A stretch of DNA of 64,000 nt from Echinarachnius parma (lineage: Eukaryota; Echinodermata; Echinoidea; Clypeasteroida; Echinarachniidae). Position 1 is the stretch's first letter, and every line of letters starts with the position of its first letter. Made by a program: the position numbers and the translations under genes. Under the pieces are notes generated by a model, which saw nothing but the letters and a program-made list of their open reading frames with translations, was not told where the DNA came from and made no database searches. Positions 1 through 10,565 of the stretch are shown piece after piece. The DNA lies in contig JBAMJV010000832.1 in NCBI GenBank assembly GCA_037951105.1, positions 124,001 through 188,000 on the forward strand, in the 5' to 3' direction.

Positions 1-770
1 CAATAATTCCGGATTATTATTTGTCAGTTATGTTCTAAGTATGTATTTAAGATATCAAAGATGAGTTGCCATCGTGGCAACTTCTAGTAATGCATATTAT
101 TTGCATAATTATGTATTTTACCTAATTTGCATATTCCCCCAAATCGAGTATATTGGGAACCCGGCAAGTAAAAAAGACAAGTAATACCACTTTTCCAAGG
201 TTTTAGGGGGCAACAAATCCATTTATGATACTTATTTACCTGTATCACCTCGGCAACTAATATAAATCCAAGATGGCCGCCTTTGTCATTTTAAAATAAA
301 TATTGCTATTTGCTACTTTAATGGCATTTAATTTATCAAAATATGATTTGTTTACTGAAAGCAAACAACTACATTGTGATTCAAGTATTCTAGTTGCTCA
401 TTCCAATAATTAAAAGTCAAAACATTACAATATCAATCTAATATAACCGAAATAATATAGACGTGTATCATAACATGCGTAATTTAGGGAGCAGCCATCT
501 TGGATTTGAGATGGATGCCATGGTGATACAGGTAAATAAGTATCAAAAATGGATCTGCTGCCCCCCAAAACCTTGGAAAATTGGTATTACTTATCTTTTT
601 TACTTGTCGGGATCCCAATATACTCTATTTGGGGGAATATGCAAATTAGGTGAAATACATAATTATGCAAATAATATGCATTGCTAGAGGTTGCCACGAT
701 GGCAACTCATCTTTGATATCTTAAATACATACTTAGAACATAACTGACATATAATAATCCAGAATTATTG
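1..770. mobile_element. Large fold-back element, left edge cut by the window
   Basis: Bases 1-285 and 485-770 are inverted copies of each other at roughly 90% identity by eye. Bases 1-12 pair with 759-770, and the match continues into a loop of about 200 bp. Both arms carry the motif AGTTGCCATCGTGGCAAC, which is itself palindromic, and ATTTGCATATTCCCCCAAAT. The outer end lies left of base 1, so the terminal motif and target duplication cannot be judged. The short open frame at 463-687 lies in the right arm and shows no protein family signal. It is most likely a non-autonomous DNA element. Confidence 0.8.
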
Positions 771-1334
771 CTTATTAGGGGCTGTAGCCACTGAAAATCA
801 ATAATATTCATAAATATGCAAATTAGGGGAAGCCATCTTGGATTTCAGAGCGTTTCCCATACAGCACTTACAAACGAGCACCGGAAATGGAATCCTTGCC
901 CCAAAATACCATAGTTTTTATCAATATTGCACTATTCCTAGATAAAAAATGACCCCTGACCTTATTTCACAAATATGCAAATTAGCTAATTATCTTTAAA
1001 ATCGCCAAAATGCACCCTGGGACCAAAAATAAAAAATGGAAACATCACTTTTTCTCATCAGTAATGTATGTAGACCAAATTAAAAACTGTTTCCAAGATT
1101 ATAGCAAAAAATTTCACAACATTTATTTGTACTACATTAGGGGATATACTATATGCATGAATGTATCCAGTAAAATGGGGTATAATTACACGTTACAGGA
1201 GGTGCATCTGAGATGAGGTACCGTTAAGTATCGAGACTAATTCTGAAAACAAAGTATCGATGGGGCTTCAATGGCGTACAGATAGGGGTTTGGAGAATAC
1301 GAGCCCATGCCTGGTAAAATCAATTGTAGTATAA
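771..1334. other. Non-coding stretch, probably old repeat
   Basis: No gene was seen. The words AAATATGCAAATTAG and GCCATCTTGGATTT, also present in the fold-back element to the left, recur at about 815-845 and 970-985. This stretch is probably a related, decayed repeat. Confidence 0.4.
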
Positions 1335-1680
1335 TGATGTAAAAAATGATGATGTTTCGATTTATATAGCGCCTAATATGATTGATAATCATCTCTAAAC
1401 ACTGTACACTAATATTACCCCGGTCATCTGACATACTGACAATTATTCCGCACATGACGTGCACTCTCTGCTCCCTTTGGAGCAGTGCATTCTGGCAGCC
1501 ATATGGCGCACTTAACGTTCCACTCATACCGCGTCCCAATTTATACACCTGGGTAGAAAGCAGCAATAGTGAATTAATTCTCTTGCTGAAGGACAAACGC
1601 GATGGGCAAACTCGGGATCTCATGATAGGAAAATGCGCGCTCTACCAATCTTGCCACACCACGTCCATACAAGTCATGGT
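1335..1680 (-). mobile_element. tRNA-derived SINE with LINE-like 3' tail
   Basis: Read on the minus strand, the element starts near 1680 with a tRNA-like head. GGTAGAGCGCGC stands for the A box, and GATCCCGAGTTTGCC for the B box about 35 bp later. The body follows, and the tail near 1340-1370 contains GGCGCTATATAAATCGAAAC. A GCGCTATATAAAT tail is common in SINEs that borrow the 3' end of CR1/L2-type LINEs. A second, partial copy of the same family lies at 33118-33234. Mutations in the B box and body suggest an old copy. Overlapping open frames here (1237-1623, 1382-1753) are chance products. Confidence 0.7.
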
Positions 1681-1949
1681 TCAGCATTTTCATGGAGAGG
1701 CCCAAAACGCCCCAACACGTTTCTGGATACCTCATAGCCCACAAAGTCTCTGACTCTCTAACAGTCCCCGTTACTTCTGTCCTCCAAAACCCCGCTCCGC
1801 ACTCACCTAAGAACAACAAGATTGTTCGGCCTATAAAGGGCAATGTCGAAGAGTATTATTCAATCTTATCTGGATCACTTTCGAAAATCGTTAATCTGGG
1901 CTAGACAATTGCAATTGCAGGGAAAGAAAGAACTGTAAAAACTATGTAC

Positions 1950-2309
1950 TTAAAGGGGACCAGCACGAACAGAACAACGCATGCGTATATGCTTTGATAC
2001 CGTTGTTTGATATCAAAATAGATGTCCAACACTTGCAATACGATTAATCACCAACACTTACGGAACCAACGGAGCCTCATGGTTCCGTTTGCGCAATACG
2101 TCTGAGAGGCATACCTTGGTAGACGTAGAGCCACTGAAGACGCGTATGTCTTAGACAATATAATATAGTCTTCTTCTGCAGACCCATGATGAGTTTTTCA
2201 ATTATATAATTTTATCTATTTTACTGTCAAAGTTGCTGGTTAAAGTGATTACTTCAACTATTATCTTTCATTTATAAGAATATTGTTGGTGTGTATTGGT
2301 TCCCTTTAA
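1950..2309. mobile_element. TTAA-flanked MITE, family M copy 1
   Basis: TTAA stands at both ends (1950-1953 and 2306-2309). The inner ends are AAGGGGACCA on the left and, reversed, AAGGGAACCA on the right. The internal stretch about gataccgttgtttgatatcaaa, and the AATATTCTTAT near the right end, match the copy at 47843-48285. No coding capacity is present. TTAA target duplications are typical of piggyBac-type insertion. Superfamily membership is inferred from that alone. Confidence 0.7.
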
Positions 2310-2821
2310 TTGTACAGTAGTAAGTATGTAAAACTTGATAGTTATCATTGACTATCTGATAATGAAAGAAAGAAATAAATGTGTCAATTTAATTGACGAC
2401 CCTGTATTCAACCAAAAAGCTTCTTTTGTTTTCTATTCGTTTTTACACAGGTGGTCTGTAAACGGACACCCTAATCTTTTAACTCTGTTCTTTAAAAAAA
2501 AATGTTAATTTGATTTGCATAAAAATACAGAGTTGTTTCGAATCAATTCAAAAGCCACTTGTGCTATCGTGAATAAACTTATTTAAAGCTCGAGACTTGT
2601 ATTCGAATCACTTCATTTGTGAGTATCTGAGACAATTTGAGAGCGGATATTGATAAAAACAAACGTTCTGTTTTTAAGTTTACATCCTCCACTCAGTTTT
2701 TGTTCTCAACTTCACAAAACTTATCCTTTTAAGAGCCCTCTAAACCAGAACTTTATCATCCCTTTATTAATCATACGCTTGATATAAGACGTGGCGAGGG
2801 AAGGTTATCATGTCCTTTCCC

Positions 2822-4979
2822 TAAAGCAGGCGTCACACTTAGCCGATTTGACATCCCGATGGACACACGAACATGGAATTTTGAATTTCGCGCGAAGATG
2901 GTCCCGAACTTGGTCATCAGCCAATCAACAGCCGAAGCAAGTACGATGCCTACAGAAGGTCACACGATGACATCCGAACCACACACGAAGGCAACACGAA
3001 TATGTGCATTTATATAACAAAGGAAACAAGAAGCTGCCCGAATGTCTTAGGAAGGCAACACGACTACGTGAGGCCCTCGCAATGCCGTCGTGTAGCCAAC
3101 GTATGACATCAAGATGGGACCACGATGTCGGCGAAGAAAGCCGATCTGCGTAGTTCAAGCGTTGTCCATGTGTCCATGTGCAATACTCCAAGATTCCATC
3201 TGTCATTTAATTATTTAATTTATGATATGCATATATCCTCATTTAATTTCAATTTTAAGCTAGCAATGATGAAACACAATTTAGTCTTTCCTCATCGACT
3301 TACTGATATTCATTAATTAAATATAATATCAAACAAAGTGTACATTCATACAGTTATAAAGTATATGTATATATCTTTTAAAATATAATGCAAGAAATAA
3401 TCATAAATGATTGAGAAGGAAGAATAATAGGCGTAGCTTAATAAGCATTGTTCCTCCTTTTAATCCTCCAAATGAAAAAAGGCACTGGTCGAAAAATATA
3501 TATATAAATTAGCAGCACAAAAGTGCGGTCAGAACATTACGGCATATAAAAAGATCCAATAAACTTTGACAAAACAGAATCCCAGTTACGGTCAACTCTT
3601 TATCATCTAACCATGCTAACTATTAAATGATTTACATGAATAGCATTTTTGACAAAATATTATTTAAATCTATGATGGCTTACAAGGATATTATCATTAT
3701 TAAATGTATAAAATGGGGAGAAGAATCTTTGCATTATGATTAGTCACTTAATGTGTACAAGTTATTACTGATGATGCATTTTCCTGATGCATGGCTCACT
3801 TTGGTTTGATTTTTGCATTTTTGCGCTCATTTTATCAAACAAATGCTGCACAGGCATATTACATGGATCGGTTAGAATTGTCTGCACGCTTTTAACTTTT
3901 AAAATGGTCTAAGACCCACTCGCTGCGCTCGTGAGTTTTACTATTCCAAAGTTAAACTAAAGCATGTGCATCATTTGTATAATATGACATGATGACATTG
4001 AGAACAATTATTGTCATTATAAAGTAGGTCCAAAGTGGCATGTTTTGTTTATTTCATTGTAATTAAAGGATATCAAATCCCACTATTCATTTTCTATTTT
4101 GTATTATATTCAAAACAAGTTAATTTCTTAAACAAATAGATCCAACAAGAAAATGTGATATCAAAAAAGGAAACAATACCAGTATCTTCAGTTGAAATCG
4201 AGTAATTGATTAAGATTTATTTTATATTCAATTCATAACATAAACTAAATTAATCGTGTTCAATAACAAATATGCAAGGTATCTTCAATTAAATAGAGTA
4301 ATATATTAATAAGTTTTATTGTATATTATATTCTTAAATGAATTAAATTTATCGTATTCAATATCAAATAAATGTAATAATTAAATGTAATATTAAAATT
4401 ACATTAATTGAGTAATTGATGGACAGATGGAATCGAGTATTGAATATTATGTAATTGGGTCTGACACATGGAAAACGCTTGAGCTACTCAGATCGGCTGT
4501 CTTCGCCGACACCGTGGTCCCATCTTGATGTCATCGTACTGCAATACGATGGCTACACGACGGCATTGCGAGGGCCTCACGTAGTCGTGTTGCCTTCCTA
4601 AGACATTCGGGCAGCTTCTTGTTTCCTTCGTATTGTCTTCGTGAGGCGAAAAGTGCCCGATGGCACCGATGATCACACGAAGATGACACGATGTGATAAG
4701 ATGCCCTCACGATGGCATTACGAAGGGCAAAATGGACACACGAATGAAACACGAAAATGAACCTTCGCAAGGTGTTCGGGCCAATCTTTGGCATGCCAAA
4801 GATTTTGGAACCACTCACGAAGTTGCTGCCGGAGCCTGAAAAATCCACCGGCGGTCATACGATCGCTTAAGATGCCCTCACGAATGGCCCGATACGTTTA
4901 CGATCAGAGCCGATTTGGAAAATTTCCTTGATCGTGTGTCCATCGGGGGTAAAATCGGCTAAGTGTGACGCCACCTTAA
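2822..4979. mobile_element. 2.16-kb long-inverted-repeat DNA element, family G
   Basis: The left end carries GGCGTCACACTTAGCCGATT, and the same sequence stands inverted at the right end (4951-4976). Homology between the arms is broken but extends inward: bases 3040-3200 match 4440-4640 inverted, including CATCAAGATGGGACCACG. The arms are strewn with the word ACACGA. The middle (3210-4440) is AT-rich, and bases about 4195-4380 hold two diverged tandem units of about 118 bp. No transposase was recognised. Open frames at 2925-3206 and 4488-4848 are the arms read in reverse. It is non-autonomous or decayed. Confidence 0.75.
3880..3972. repeat. Short imperfect hairpin inside element G
   Basis: TGTCTGCACGCTTTTAACTT pairs with the inverted copy ending at about 3972. 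The centre contains ACTCGCTGCGCTCGTGAGT, an imperfect palindrome. It may be a small fold-back element nested in G. Confidence 0.45.
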
Positions 4980-5213
4980 TGGCTTAGCCCCACTACACCA
5001 TTTCTCCTTCCATTTCCTATCCGACCGAAATATGGCAAATCGGTCAGCATCTAGCAAGTTTGGAAGTTCCATGACGTTTCCTTTCACGCGAAATGGAGCC
5101 GAATCAAAAGTATCCTAATAGTCTATTCCGTACTTGGTCCGCATCATTCCGTTACCTGCTAGTACCTTCCGGATGTCAAACGGATAGGAAACGGTGCAGT
5201 AGGACTAGGCCAT
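4979..5213. mobile_element. Fold-back MITE, family H copy 1
   Basis: The left end ATGGCTTAGCCCCACTACAC pairs with the inverted right end ATGGCCTAGTCCTACTGCAC. Subterminal GTTTCTCCTTCC and TTTCACGCG words are shared with the copy at 50989-51243. The element is about 235 bp, non-coding and directly abuts the right end of element G. Confidence 0.75.
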
Positions 5214-6221
5214 AAACAAAACTCATGCGAATACTTATAGTATTCCCCTACAATATGGAACGAGCGAGAGAACATCATGATAATAATCTAAATGAAATGT
5301 GGGTATATGTCAGACTCATGTTGGATGGAATAGTTCCCATTTAGCAGCAATTAGTGGGTAAGCTCCCCCGTGAGTGTTTGCCCGTCCGACCGGGAGAACT
5401 CTGCGTGCGTTGACCAGGCGTCCCATCAATAATGACCCGTACAAAATATGTGGTCATCCGCTGGACCAACCCATTGCAACAGGGCGTAAGGGAAGTCACA
5501 TCACCCCTTCTTAAAGGGATATACGATGATTTCAATGATACAATGGTTTCCTATTGCGTTTTCTTGGAGTATATAGTGGTTTACTTTAAAAACAAAATAT
5601 ATGAATAAGAAAGAAAGGTATCAACATTTTTAAATATTTAAATCGTATAACTCTAAAAAAGAAAAAACATAAAAAACAATGTTGTTTGTGTTTTTCACCA
5701 ATATATAATAATTGCTTTATTAAAAGAGGGGTTTGTAACTTATCTAAAGTATTCATTGAGTCGTAAGGATCTGGCCTGACTAAATGTACCGCCTCTCTGG
5801 TTTAGTTTAAAAACTCCCCCTCCCCCTATAGTCCATCTTTAGCCCCCTATATCATATCACTGATATCCAACGCGGTCAAGTCTATACCACTGCACCAGGC
5901 AGCGCATCAACACTATCATTAGTCGGCATAATTGGAATAGACGCAAGAATTACAGCGACTATCGGCTTTCACCCCAGTCCAGTTCTGCTTCTAACCAGTC
6001 GAACCAAGCCGCTCTTGATCTACGACCAATACAATATCTACCTGATTTGTTGGTCTTTTCAAATCGTAAAATTAAAGTGATCCATTAATTTTGTCAAACT
6101 CAACTAAAATCACTCCGATCTTTCTCTTGTATGTCTTGTTAGCTGCCCGTTAGCTAGCTTATGCAAACTAGCAAGAACAAATTAAATGTTCACCTCTTTG
6201 TTGCCACACTGGCAGCACCCT
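5214..6221. other. No gene seen
   Basis: The stretch is unique-looking and non-coding. Bases 5341-5520 are more GC-rich than their surroundings and hold a 64-codon open frame on the minus strand. That frame shows no recognisable protein. Confidence 0.5.
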
Positions 6222-6562
6222 TTAAGGGGATCTAGTAACTTTGTTGGCAAGTGCAAAAAGGTGATGAGTGATTAATAAAATGTGTATTGGAGTGATCTGA
6301 TATGTCCACAAAGTAATGTGTAAAACTACACGTTAATTGGATGTTTTTTGGCTGAGATATGAGCAAAAATGCAAAGTGTTATTCACTTACTCACTGTACT
6401 TACTTTGTAAACGGCATAAAATTATCCAGTAAGCAATTTCATCTCTAAACACTTCAATCGTAAATATCTTTTAAACGAAATGGAAATATGAAAAACCGAA
6501 ACCTGTCCAGTGCTTTTATTGTTAATATGAATATGATAAAAAAATATAAGAGAACACACTCC
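6222..6562 (+). mobile_element. TTAA-flanked MITE, family A copy 1, right end replaced by minisatellite
   Basis: The left end is TTAA followed by GGGGATCTAGTAAC. The body matches the other family A copies, with GATATGTCCACAAAGTAATGTG and CCGAAACCTGTCC. It belongs to the second subfamily, with the copies at 56437 and 60191. The normal right end (GGACAATGTTACTAAGTCCC) is missing. The body runs at about 6545-6562 into AAGAGAACACACTCCTGTCG, where the minisatellite starts. Confidence 0.8.
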
Positions 6563-7800
6563 TGTCGCACACTTACTCCTGTCGCACACTTAAGGCCTGT
6601 CGCACACTTACTCCTGTCGCACACTTACTCATGTCGCACACTTATCCTGTTCAACACTAAATCCTGTCGTACACTTACTCTTGTTGGTACTTACTCCTGT
6701 CGCACACTTACTCTTGTCGCATACTAACTCATGTCGCATACTTACTCCTGTCGCACACTTACTTCTGTCCAACACCCAATCCTGTCGCACACTTACTCCT
6801 GTCGCACACTTATCCTGTTCAACACTAAATCCTGTCGCACACTTACTCTTGTCGCATACTTACTCCTGTCGCACACTTACTTCTGTCCAACACCCAATCC
6901 TGTCGCACACTTACTCTTGTCGCATACTTACTCCTGTCGCACACTTATCCTGTTCAACACTAAATCCTGTCACACACTTACTCTTGTCGCATACTTACTC
7001 CTGTCGCACACTTATCCTGTTCAACACTAAATCCTGTCGCACACTTACTCTTGTCGCATACTTACTCCTGTCGCATACTTACTCCTGTCGCATACTTACT
7101 CATGTCGCACACTTACTTCTGTGGAACACTAAATCTTGTCGCACATTTACTCTTGTCGCACACTTACTCATGTCGCACACTTATCCTGTTCAACACTAAA
7201 TCCTGTCGCACACTTACTCTGTCGCATACTTACTCCTGTCGCACACTTATCCAGTTCAACACTAAATCCTGTCGCATACTTACTCTTGTCGCATACTTAC
7301 TCCTGTCGCACACTTACTCCTGTCGCACACTTACTTTTGCCACACTTTACCCTAAAAAGGCCGGGCTATTTGAGGTCTTTATAAGAGAACACACTCCTGC
7401 CGCACACTTACTCCTGTCGCACACTTACTCCTGTCGCACACTTAAGGCATGTCGCATACTTACTCCTGTCGCATACTTACTCCTGTCGCACACTTACTTC
7501 TGTCCAACACTAAATCTTGTCGCACACTTACTCTTGTCGCACACTTACTAATGTCGCACACCTGTCCTGTTCAACATTAAATCCTGTCGCACACTTACTC
7601 TTGTTGCATACTTACTCCTGCCGCACACTTACTCCTGTCGCACACTTATCCTGTTCAACACTAAATCCTGTCGCACACTTACTCTTGTCGCATACTTACT
7701 CCTGTCGCATACTTACTCCTGTCGCACACTTTCTCCTGTTGCATATTTGCTCATGTCGCACACTTACTCTTGCCGCACACTTACTTTTGCCACACTTTAC
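6562..7800 (+). repeat. 18-bp minisatellite array
   Basis: About 65 head-to-tail units are variants of CCTGTCGCACACTTACTC. Common variants are CTTGTCGCATACTTACTC and CTGTTCAACACTAAAT. Larger blocks also repeat: AAGAGAACACACTCCTG occurs at about 6549 and 7384, and GGCCGGGCTATTTGAGGTCT at about 7360 and 7810. Segments of several hundred bp have therefore been duplicated in addition to single units. Because 18 is divisible by 3 and the unit lacks stops, all three forward frames stay open over long distances. These frames are not treated as genes. Confidence 0.95.
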
Positions 7801-7834
7801 TCTAAAAAGGCCGGGCTATTTGAGGTCTTTCTAT

Positions 7835-8424
7835 GCTATTTTTATTTTTTTCAAAAATTCATTAATTTGCATATTTATGGTAATTTATGCAAATAAAGTC
7901 ATAAAATTCATATTTTTACCCATAAATCATATATTCTTCATAATTAAACATTGGTTTTCACTACATATGTTCTTTAGACCATTTGGAATAATAATACAAC
8001 AACCAAATTTGGAAGAGCCAGGTTCTTCCTTATGTTTTTTTTATTGTTTTTAGAATTTCTTATAATTTCTTTGTTTGTTTTACTTATGTATTTTATTGTT
8101 TTTGTTGTTGATTTTATTTCTAACTATAATTCAACTATCTTGAACACCAAAACAAACATCTAAAATGTAAACAAGACCAAATAACCAATGATAAATCCCT
8201 TTTTACGAAAACTGATATTTCCATATGTTTTGTACACAAATCACGAAATTGAGCCATTTTCGGGCTGACATGCATAGACAAAAGGTCACGTGAATTCGTA
8301 AAGATGCGCAAGACCCAAAAGAAAAAAGTCACCAAACAACGGGGCGTCATCTTTACGCGTTCCGGAGCAATACAAAAATCGCGGAGGGGGGGGGGGGGGC
8401 ATAATGCCCCCCGGCCTTATTAGG
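7835..8424. other. AT-rich spacer between two related arrays
   Basis: No gene was seen. The stretch ends with a run of about 15 G at 8385-8399, followed by GCATAATGCCCCCC. Confidence 0.5.
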
Positions 8425-8868
8425 GTTAATCCTGTCGGACACTAATGCCTGTCGCACACTTAATCCTGTTGCGCACTTAAAGCTGTCACGCACTTAATCC
8501 AGTCGCATGTTTTATACACCTATCGCACATTTAGGCCTGTCACGCACTTAATCCAGTCGCAGGTTTTATACACCTATCGCACATTTAGGCCTGTCACGCA
8601 CTTAATCCAGTCGCAGGTTTTATACACCTATCGCACATTTAGGCCTGTCACGCACTTAATCCAGTCGCAGGTTTTATACACCTATCGCACATTTAGGCCT
8701 GTCACGCACTTAATCCACTCGCAGGTTTTATACACCTATCGCACATTTAGGCCTGTCACGCACTTAATCCAGTCGCAGGATTTATACACCTATCGCACAT
8801 TTAGGCCTGTCACGCACTTAATCCAGTCGCAGGTTTTATACACCTATCGCACATTTAGGCCTGTCACA
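8425..8868 (+). repeat. 54-bp higher-order minisatellite derived from the 18-bp unit
   Basis: About eight copies have a 54-bp spacing (CCTGTCACGC at 8536, 8590, 8644, 8698). Each 54-mer splits into three 18-mers: CCTGTCACGCACTTAATC, CAGTCGCAGGTTTTATAC and ACCTATCGCACATTTAGG. All three align with the 18-bp unit of the neighbouring array. The 54-mers are much more uniform than the 18-mers of the first array, which suggests recent homogenisation. Confidence 0.95.
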
Positions 8869-8944
8869 CACATTTCGTTGTCATGAACATGGAAGGAGGC
8901 TGATAACAGCCTCAGACGTAATATTAATTGAATACGTGCCAGCC

Positions 8945-9012
8945 AGCGGTGACGTCACATTAAAGCAAAGTGCAACTTTCGCTTGCAATGAGAAGCTCAC
9001 ATTTGATTGGTC
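8945..9012. promoter_or_regulatory. Possible CRE plus inverted CCAAT box
   Basis: A full palindromic CRE (TGACGTCA, 8950-8957) lies 48 bp before an inverted CCAAT box (ATTGG, 9006-9010). Such spacing occurs in animal promoters, but both motifs are short and no start site or first exon was identified. The 78-codon open frame from 8936 covers the same bases and shows no family. Confidence 0.2.
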
Positions 9013-9304
9013 AAAAAAATTGTTACCCTACATAGTCATTAACGTAACAAGCACTGACGGAATGAGGGTGATGGTCTGGAATAAAAAAATAAAACAAGTT
9101 AATCGGCTTCCTTTGTGCATTTGTGGATTTGTAAGTGTGGCAATAATAATGTTTGTGTCTGTGCATTTGTAGGTGAGTTTATGCGCTTTGTAAGAACGTG
9201 TGTGTGTATAATGTTGCTCCCATTTAGAAACAAAACAAACACAGACAGACGTATGGAGACTCCGAATAGAAGGGTATTTCGACCAATCTGTGGTTTCTTC
9301 TTCT

Positions 9305-9530
9305 AAAGCCCTCCGCACACGGAGCCGACTCTACCATTCTGACTGGTTTTCAGTCGGTTCAGCTCAGTAAACGTTGCCTCAAGACTCCTTTTATGCCGGT
9401 CAAGAGCCAGTCGGAGATCATACGAGGGTGATTCAACATGTTGAATCGGCTCCGACTGAGCGAAACTGACTCTAGCCTGACTGAAAACCATTCGGATCGG
9501 ATCCAGTCGGCTCTGTGTGCGAAGGGCTTA
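9305..9530. mobile_element. Fold-back MITE with AGCCC...GGGCT ends
   Basis: The left end AAGCCCTCCGCACACGGAGC is inverted at the right end as AAGCCCTTCGCACACAGAGC. Internal words (GAGCCGACT, CTGACTGAAAACCA, CAGTCGGTTC) pair across a centre near 9420. The element is about 226 bp and non-coding. Confidence 0.75.
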
Positions 9531-9601
9531 AGACACCAACATGAGTGGTATGTAAATGAAGAAAAGATTGTTGGATTCTGCTTACCTACTTCACAAACCA
9601 G

Positions 9602-9640
9602 CCCCCCCCCCCCCCCAAAAAAAAAAAAAAAAAAAAAAAA
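9602..9640. repeat. Poly-C run followed by poly-A run
   Basis: About 15 C are followed by about 24 A. The run ends 10 bp before the splice donor of the receptor exon. It therefore lies just inside the intron downstream of that donor. Confidence 0.95.
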
Positions 9641-9650
9641 GAATACTCAC

Positions 9651-9805
9651 CATGTCTATGATCTGTGAAATGGAGACCCCGAATGATAGCTGAAGTATAT
9701 CAGATGCATTGACGACTGGTAGAGGCAGTGTGTTGTACACTGTCTCATTAGGACCACCGAAGAGCTTGATTCGCAAGGCCGCTTCATGCTGGGATGCAAA
9801 CACAT
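9651..9805 (-). CDS. Exon of a nicotinic-acetylcholine-receptor-like Cys-loop subunit
   Basis: This exon encodes the N-terminal part of the extracellular ligand-binding domain of a pentameric ligand-gated ion channel. The translation includes PLPVVNASDILQLSFG and then ISQIIDM. This fits the family pattern of helix alpha1 leading into strand beta1 (PV.N.S..L.V.F....QI.D.D). On the minus strand the acceptor is a pyrimidine-rich tract ending TTATTCAG, and the donor is ATG|GTGAGT. The exon is 155 nt, entered in phase 1 and left in phase 0. That equals the phases of the alpha7 second exon as I recall it (about 140 nt, ending just before DEKNQV). The expected next exon would lie at lower coordinates and the signal-peptide exon at higher coordinates. 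Neither was recognised. The exon could belong to a pseudogene, but it has an intact frame and good splice sites. Partial decayed copies follow at 9918-10430. I see no Cys-loop or membrane-segment exons in the window. Confidence 0.72.
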
Positions 9806-9917
9806 CTGAATAAAACACACATAGAAAAACAGAAAAAAAAAACATTTAAAAATAAAAAAGATTAACACAAAACAAACTATCAATTTACAAATTATATCGA
9901 ATACATTGATACCATAA

Positions 9918-9995
9918 TGTTGTACACTGTCTTATTATTAAGAGCACCGAGAAACTTGATTCGTAAGGCCGCCTCATACTCGGATGCAAACACAT
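9918..9995 (-). pseudogene. Partial copy 2 of the receptor exon
   Basis: This copies only the 5' half of the exon plus about 110 bp of the preceding intron. The frame is still open across the copied part (DVFASEYEAALRIK), and the acceptor AG survives after a T-rich tract. No donor or second half follows, and a stop comes soon after. It is a host-gene fragment made by tandem duplication. Confidence 0.7.
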
Positions 9996-10140
9996 CTAAA
10001 TAAAACAAAAATACAAAGACAGAACGGAAAACAATTAATTGAATTAAATACAAAATTATTTTTCAAAACAAAAAAGATTAATACAAAACAAACTATTAAT
10101 TTACAAATTAGATCGAATACATGGATGCCATAATCAGGAT

Positions 10141-10217
10141 AATGTTGTATACTGATTCATTATGAGCACCGAAGAGCTTGATTCATAAGTCCTACTCATA
10201 GTCGGATGCAAACACAT
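10141..10217 (-). pseudogene. Partial copy 3 of the receptor exon
   Basis: This is the same 5'-half exon plus upstream intron unit, about 222 bp beyond copy 2. The acceptor AG is kept, but the frame has in-frame stops after DVFASDYE. It is non-functional. Confidence 0.65.
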
Positions 10218-10352
10218 CTAAATTAAACATAAATTGAAAGGCAGAACGGAAAACAAATTGAATTATATACTAAATTATTTCGTTAAAATTAAACAAAAGA
10301 TTAACACAAAACATACTATTAATTTACAAATTATATCGAATACATGGATGCC

Positions 10353-10430
10353 ATAATGTTGTATACTGATTCATTAGGAGCACTGAAGAGCTTGATTCGT
10401 AAGGCCGCCTATACTGGGATGCCAAAACAT
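10353..10430 (-). pseudogene. Partial copy 4 of the receptor exon
   Basis: This is the same unit, about 213 bp beyond copy 3. The acceptor AG is lost and the frame shifts after DVLASQY. A still smaller trace (GTTGTACACTGATTCATTAG) remains at 10546-10565. Confidence 0.6.
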
Positions 10431-10565
10431 TTAAACAAACAAACGTAGAAAGACAAAGAGTACGTATACAAATTAGCTACGATTTAAAAAGAAACGATAT
10501 AAGTACGATTTTACAATTAAATGGAAAGAATTGATTGCAGCGTGTTGTACACTGATTCATTAGAA

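Noticed and set aside
6488-8053. Long open frames of 80-178 codons with SHTYSCRTLT-like repeats
   Set aside because: They occur in all three forward frames and are explained by an 18-bp tandem unit without stops. There is no start context, splice site or family signal.
6562-8868. CRISPR array
   Set aside because: The units are contiguous without spacers and lie in animal-type DNA.
8936-9172. 78-codon plus frame starting MPASGDVTLKQS
   Set aside because: It looks mildly protein-like, but no family, splice borders or homologous neighbour was found. The CRE/CCAAT motifs in it are equally likely to be regulatory or chance.
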